Of a stretch of 64,000 bases of DNA, positions 61,254 to 64,000 are shown one piece after another. A program made the translations under genes and the position numbers. Within the stretch, counting starts at the first letter, position 1; every line of letters starts with the position of its first letter. The notes under the pieces are model-generated. The model did not search any database, was not told the DNA's origin, and worked only from the letters and a program-made list of their open reading frames with translations. The DNA is from Paraburkholderia tuberum STM678 (GTDB lineage Bacteria; Pseudomonadota; Gammaproteobacteria; Burkholderiales; Burkholderiaceae). The stretch covers positions 1 to 64,000 of the forward strand of contig NZ_CADFGP010000013.1 in the NCBI RefSeq assembly GCF_902833905.1. The letters are read 5' to 3'.

Positions 61254-63911
61254 TCACGCGTGCGGCGAGGTCGAGCCCGGATTGCCGGGCGTACCAGGGC
61301 CGCCGGCCGGGCTCGGATCAACCGGGATCTGGTCGTCGAGCGGCGCGTCGCCCTTGTGCGGAGCGTGACCGTCCCCCGCGGCGTCGCCGTCCGGCCGGTT
61401 GCCATGGCGTTCGCGCGGCGGGGCCGTATCGAACCTGGCCTTGCTCGCCGGGTCCCACGTGAGCAGATGACGCTGCGGATTCGCGATCTCGATGCCGAGT
61501 TCGCTGAAGCGTTCGAGGATGCGTCGGTTGAATTCGCGTTGCACGCCCCAGCGCGACGTATCGCGGCATTGCATCTGCCCGGCCAGCGTGATCGCCGAAC
61601 CGTCGACCGCATCGACGCCCCAGAACGAGAAGTCCGCCAGGATGCCGTCCTTGAAGTTGTCGTCCGTGCGCAGCGATGCGCCGATTTCCTTCAGCGTCTC
61701 GATCGCGCGCTCGACGTCCTGGCCGAACACGATATTCACGCGCACCGCCGCGTTGCCGATGCCGCGATTCGTGTTGTTCACGGTCGACACCGAGCTGAAC
61801 GGCACCGTAAACAGCGAGCCGTCGCCGCCGCGCAGCCGCACGGTGCGAATCGACAGATATTCGACGGTGCCCGACACGCCCGCGAGCGTGACCCAGTCGC
61901 CGACCTGCATCGCGTTTTCCATCAGCAGAAAGATGCCGGTGATGAAGTCCTGCACGAGCTTCTGCGAGCCGAAGCCGAGCGCGACGCCGAAGATGCTCGC
62001 GCCCGCGAGCAGCGGGCCGATGTTCACGCCGAGTTGGCTCAGGCCGGTCAGCGCGACGACGAGCGCGATCACGCAGAACAGCGCGGTGCGCAGCATCGGC
62101 ATCAAGGTGCGCAGACGCGCGGCGCGCACCAGATCGCCGCTGCTCGTCCAGTTATCGAGGCGACGTTCGGCCGACACGTTGACGATCTCCCACACCACCA
62201 GCGCGATGATCGCGGCGACGGCGATCGTCGCGAGCGCCGAGGCGAGCCGGTGGCCGATCGTGCCGCTGCGGAACAGATCGACGACGTCGACGCCCCACGC
62301 CTGCAACAGCACCAGCGCGGTGACGCTGCCGATGATCCAGCCGATCACTCGCCGCAGCGCCGGATAGTATCGGTAGGCGTGCTGATGCACGAGCGAGTGT
62401 GACGCCTCGTCCTGCACATGGAAGATGCGCGCGAGCGCGCCGAAGATCACGATCGACACGAGCCGCGCGCCGATCAGTATCGCGAGCGTCATGCCGCCGA
62501 TATTCACGAGCGCGTGATAGCCGTTCCGTACGTCGAAAGCCCACACGAACCACAGGCCCATCACGATGACCACGGTCACCACGGCCCACGCGTCCGCGAA
62601 CGCGTTGCCGAACATCTCCAACGACTCGTGAGCGGCGAAGCGATTGCGGATTCGGTTGGCGACCGGTTTCGCGCAGCGCAGCACGAGGATCGAGATCATC
62701 ACGTGACCGGCGAGTGCGACCACTTTCAGCAGCGCGAGATGCGCGGCGTCGTTCATGCCAAGCGCCTGCGCGACTTCGGCTAGCGCGACGCCGGCGCCGA
62801 CCACGCTGACGATTCGCACGATCCAGCCGAGCACGAACGCGGCCCACGCATCGCCCATGCGCAGCAGCCGCAGACGCGGTGCGCTCGGCTGCAGGAAGAA
62901 CGCGCCGACGATCACGACGCAGCGGCACACCACATAGACGTCGATCAGCGAATCGAGCGCGCGATCCTGCGGCGTGCCGTTGCCGGCGAAGATCGACATC
63001 AGCGCGCTCGCCGCGCCGAGGAACACCGCGATCGGCACGAGCCGCGCCAGCGTGATCAGCAACGCGCGCGGCAGACGTTGCAGCAGCGTCCAGTGGTGCG
63101 TCGCGTTGCGCTTGCCTTCGGCTTCGATGGCGCGGCCTTTGGCGGATGGCGTCGCGTACGGCGCGGCCGGGCCAGTCGCGACGGCTTGCGCCTCCGCTTC
63201 GAGCACTGACGGCGCCGATGACAGCGGGGGCAGCGGCGGCGTGCTGGTGGGCGGATGACCTGCCGGCGCGGCGCCGGCGGCGTGCGCGGGCGGCGGTGAG
63301 TTGTCGTTGTCATTCTGCAGCGCGGCTTCGCGGCGCGCGGCGATCGCCCGATAGACGCGCCGCAGCAGCCGCCGCGCCAGCCATTCGAGCACCAGAGCGG
63401 GGATCAGCGCGGCCAGCAGCGACCACAGCACCTCGAACAGCACCGCGCGCGCGTGCGGATTGGCGAACTGCCAGTTCCACCATGCGCGCACCGACGCGAC
63501 GTCGAGCAGCGCGGCGATCGAGCCGCGCAGCGAGGTCGCGAGATGGCCGGCGTAATGCGCGCCCTCGCGCGCGAGTTGCGAGGCGAGGCCATTGGATTTG
63601 AACGCGTCCGGCACGAGCGCGGCTGCGCCGCTTGCGGCGGCGGGCGCCGACGCCGCCGCCGGCGCGGATGCGGGCGGCGCGCTCAACGCGCCGGCCGCGG
63701 CGATCGCTTGCAGCGTATCGGCGACTTGCGCGCGGCGTTTGGGGTCGTTCAGGACAGCGAGCGCGTCGCGGGCCTGCTGAGGTGTCAGCGTGACGGCGGC
63801 GGAAGCGGGTGTCGCGGGCGTGGGATGGGCAGGCTCAGGCGCGGCGGCGAAGACGGGCGCCGCGCCTGCGAGCAGAAAAATGAAAAAACAGATACGCAGA
63901 AATTTTTGCAT
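61254..63911 (-). CDS. large MscS-family mechanosensitive channel
   Basis: An 885-residue membrane protein. It has a signal peptide (LRICFFIFLLAGAAPVFA), a periplasmic Ala/Pro-rich segment, then about ten transmembrane helices (including LLIGARLV-like, VVALTGLSQLGVNIGPLLAG). The pore helix plus MscS beta domain follows (FGVALGFGSQKLVQDFITGI, then MQVGDWVTLAGVSGTVEYLS, then TVPFSSVSTVNNTNRG). The C-terminal tail is Pro/Gly/Asp-rich. Size and layout match YbiO/YjeP-like large MscS proteins. It is probably an osmotic safety valve. It converges with the helicase gene. Confidence 0.92.
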   Translation of the reverse strand: MQKFLRICFFIFLLAGAAPVFAAAPEPAHPTPATPASAAVTLTPQQARDALAVLNDPKRRAQVADTLQAIAAAGALSAPPASAPAAASAPAAASGAAALVPDAFKSNGLASQLAREGAHYAGHLATSLRGSIAALLDVASVRAWWNWQFANPHARAVLFEVLWSLLAALIPALVLEWLARRLLRRVYRAIAARREAALQNDNDNSPPPAHAAGAAPAGHPPTSTPPLPPLSSAPSVLEAEAQAVATGPAAPYATPSAKGRAIEAEGKRNATHHWTLLQRLPRALLITLARLVPIAVFLGAASALMSIFAGNGTPQDRALDSLIDVYVVCRCVVIVGAFFLQPSAPRLRLLRMGDAWAAFVLGWIVRIVSVVGAGVALAEVAQALGMNDAAHLALLKVVALAGHVMISILVLRCAKPVANRIRNRFAAHESLEMFGNAFADAWAVVTVVIVMGLWFVWAFDVRNGYHALVNIGGMTLAILIGARLVSIVIFGALARIFHVQDEASHSLVHQHAYRYYPALRRVIGWIIGSVTALVLLQAWGVDVVDLFRSGTIGHRLASALATIAVAAIIALVVWEIVNVSAERRLDNWTSSGDLVRAARLRTLMPMLRTALFCVIALVVALTGLSQLGVNIGPLLAGASIFGVALGFGSQKLVQDFITGIFLLMENAMQVGDWVTLAGVSGTVEYLSIRTVRLRGGDGSLFTVPFSSVSTVNNTNRGIGNAAVRVNIVFGQDVERAIETLKEIGASLRTDDNFKDGILADFSFWGVDAVDGSAITLAGQMQCRDTSRWGVQREFNRRILERFSELGIEIANPQRHLLTWDPASKARFDTAPPRERHGNRPDGDAAGDGHAPHKGDAPLDDQIPVDPSPAGGPGTPGNPGSTSPHA

Positions 63912-64000
63912 AGGGTGTAAAGCGGGATGAAGCCAGTGCGGACGATTGTGCCGGAATATGGGCTGTTTCAGCGGGGTGACCCGGGACCGACACGGGGCGG
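63912..64000. other. window edge, no feature
   Basis: The last 89 bases precede the MscS start on the minus strand and hold its promoter region; no further gene begins inside the window. Confidence 0.5.

Noticed and set aside
61260..62402. 380-codon frame opposite the MscS gene
   Set aside because: Antisense to a well-supported channel; composition is Arg/Asp/His-rich and unlike a protein.
1..64000. tRNA, rRNA or complete insertion sequence
   Set aside because: No cloverleaf, rRNA-like sequence, transposase or paired terminal repeats were found by reading; a dedicated scan was not possible.

Overview
The window is GC-rich and densely coded, with short gaps and heavy third-position G/C. It looks like a large replicon of a Burkholderia-type betaproteobacterium, most probably Paraburkholderia. 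The basis is the gene content: DUF4148 and DUF3175 small proteins, paired AraC/carboxymuconolactone decarboxylase genes, a lutABC lactate operon, an extra RpoN, an extra MreB, and many AraC, RpiR and TetR regulators with DHA2 pumps. No rRNA, tRNA, CRISPR array, complete insertion sequence or prophage was seen. This assignment is inference; no database was consulted.

Layout. 0-8 kb: a cut DsbA-family remnant, an AraC regulator with an in-frame 9-bp repeat, a DHA2 efflux pump, an esterase, a stand-alone MreB paralogue, an alpha/beta-hydrolase remnant, a small unknown protein and a lone citrate synthase. 8-17 kb: a GDE-type glycogen debranching enzyme, DUF429, a secreted LprI-like protein, a trans-3-hydroxy-L-proline dehydratase, a HAD dehalogenase, and an RpiR-controlled operon whose first gene (peptidase family C45) is internally deleted. 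17-27 kb: DUF4148, OsmC, a TetR/DHA2 pump pair, DUF2158, an Imm-like membrane protein, an M20 peptidase, an Ldh2-type dehydrogenase and a PAS-GGDEF-EAL protein (PdeR-like). 27-36 kb: an Lhr helicase carrying seven tandem heptapeptides, an aldo/keto reductase, a divergent CMD/AraC pair, a FUSC protein and a MocR remnant. 36-40 kb: an orphan response regulator and a MalT-like LuxR regulator. 40-49.4 kb: a run of small stress or envelope proteins (DUF3175, PRC-barrel, DJ-1/PfpI, DUF4142, DUF1488, glycine-zipper, DUF2383, BON), topoisomerase IB, and a second sigma-54 gene. 49.5-57 kb: an aminotransferase, a ferritin-like diiron protein, an S10 peptidase, and lutABC behind a truncated GntR regulator. 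57-61.2 kb: a two-gene DNA-repair operon (VRR-NUC nuclease plus Fe-S helicase with a RecB/Cas4-type nuclease domain) with a LexA box in front. 61.2-64 kb: a large MscS-type channel.

Most interesting points. (1) The nuclease/helicase operon at 57192-61219 has a near-consensus LexA operator 15 nt before its start codon, which points to a damage-inducible repair system with two different nuclease folds. (2) The extra rpoN is preceded by its own -24/-12 (sigma-54) element, with a dyad at enhancer distance. (3) The RpiR regulator and the operon beside it share an exact 14-bp site in opposite orientations. (4) At least five genes are broken or reduced to stubs and one small ORF is frameshifted, so the region has been eroding. 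(5) Short in-frame tandem repeats sit inside two otherwise conserved proteins.
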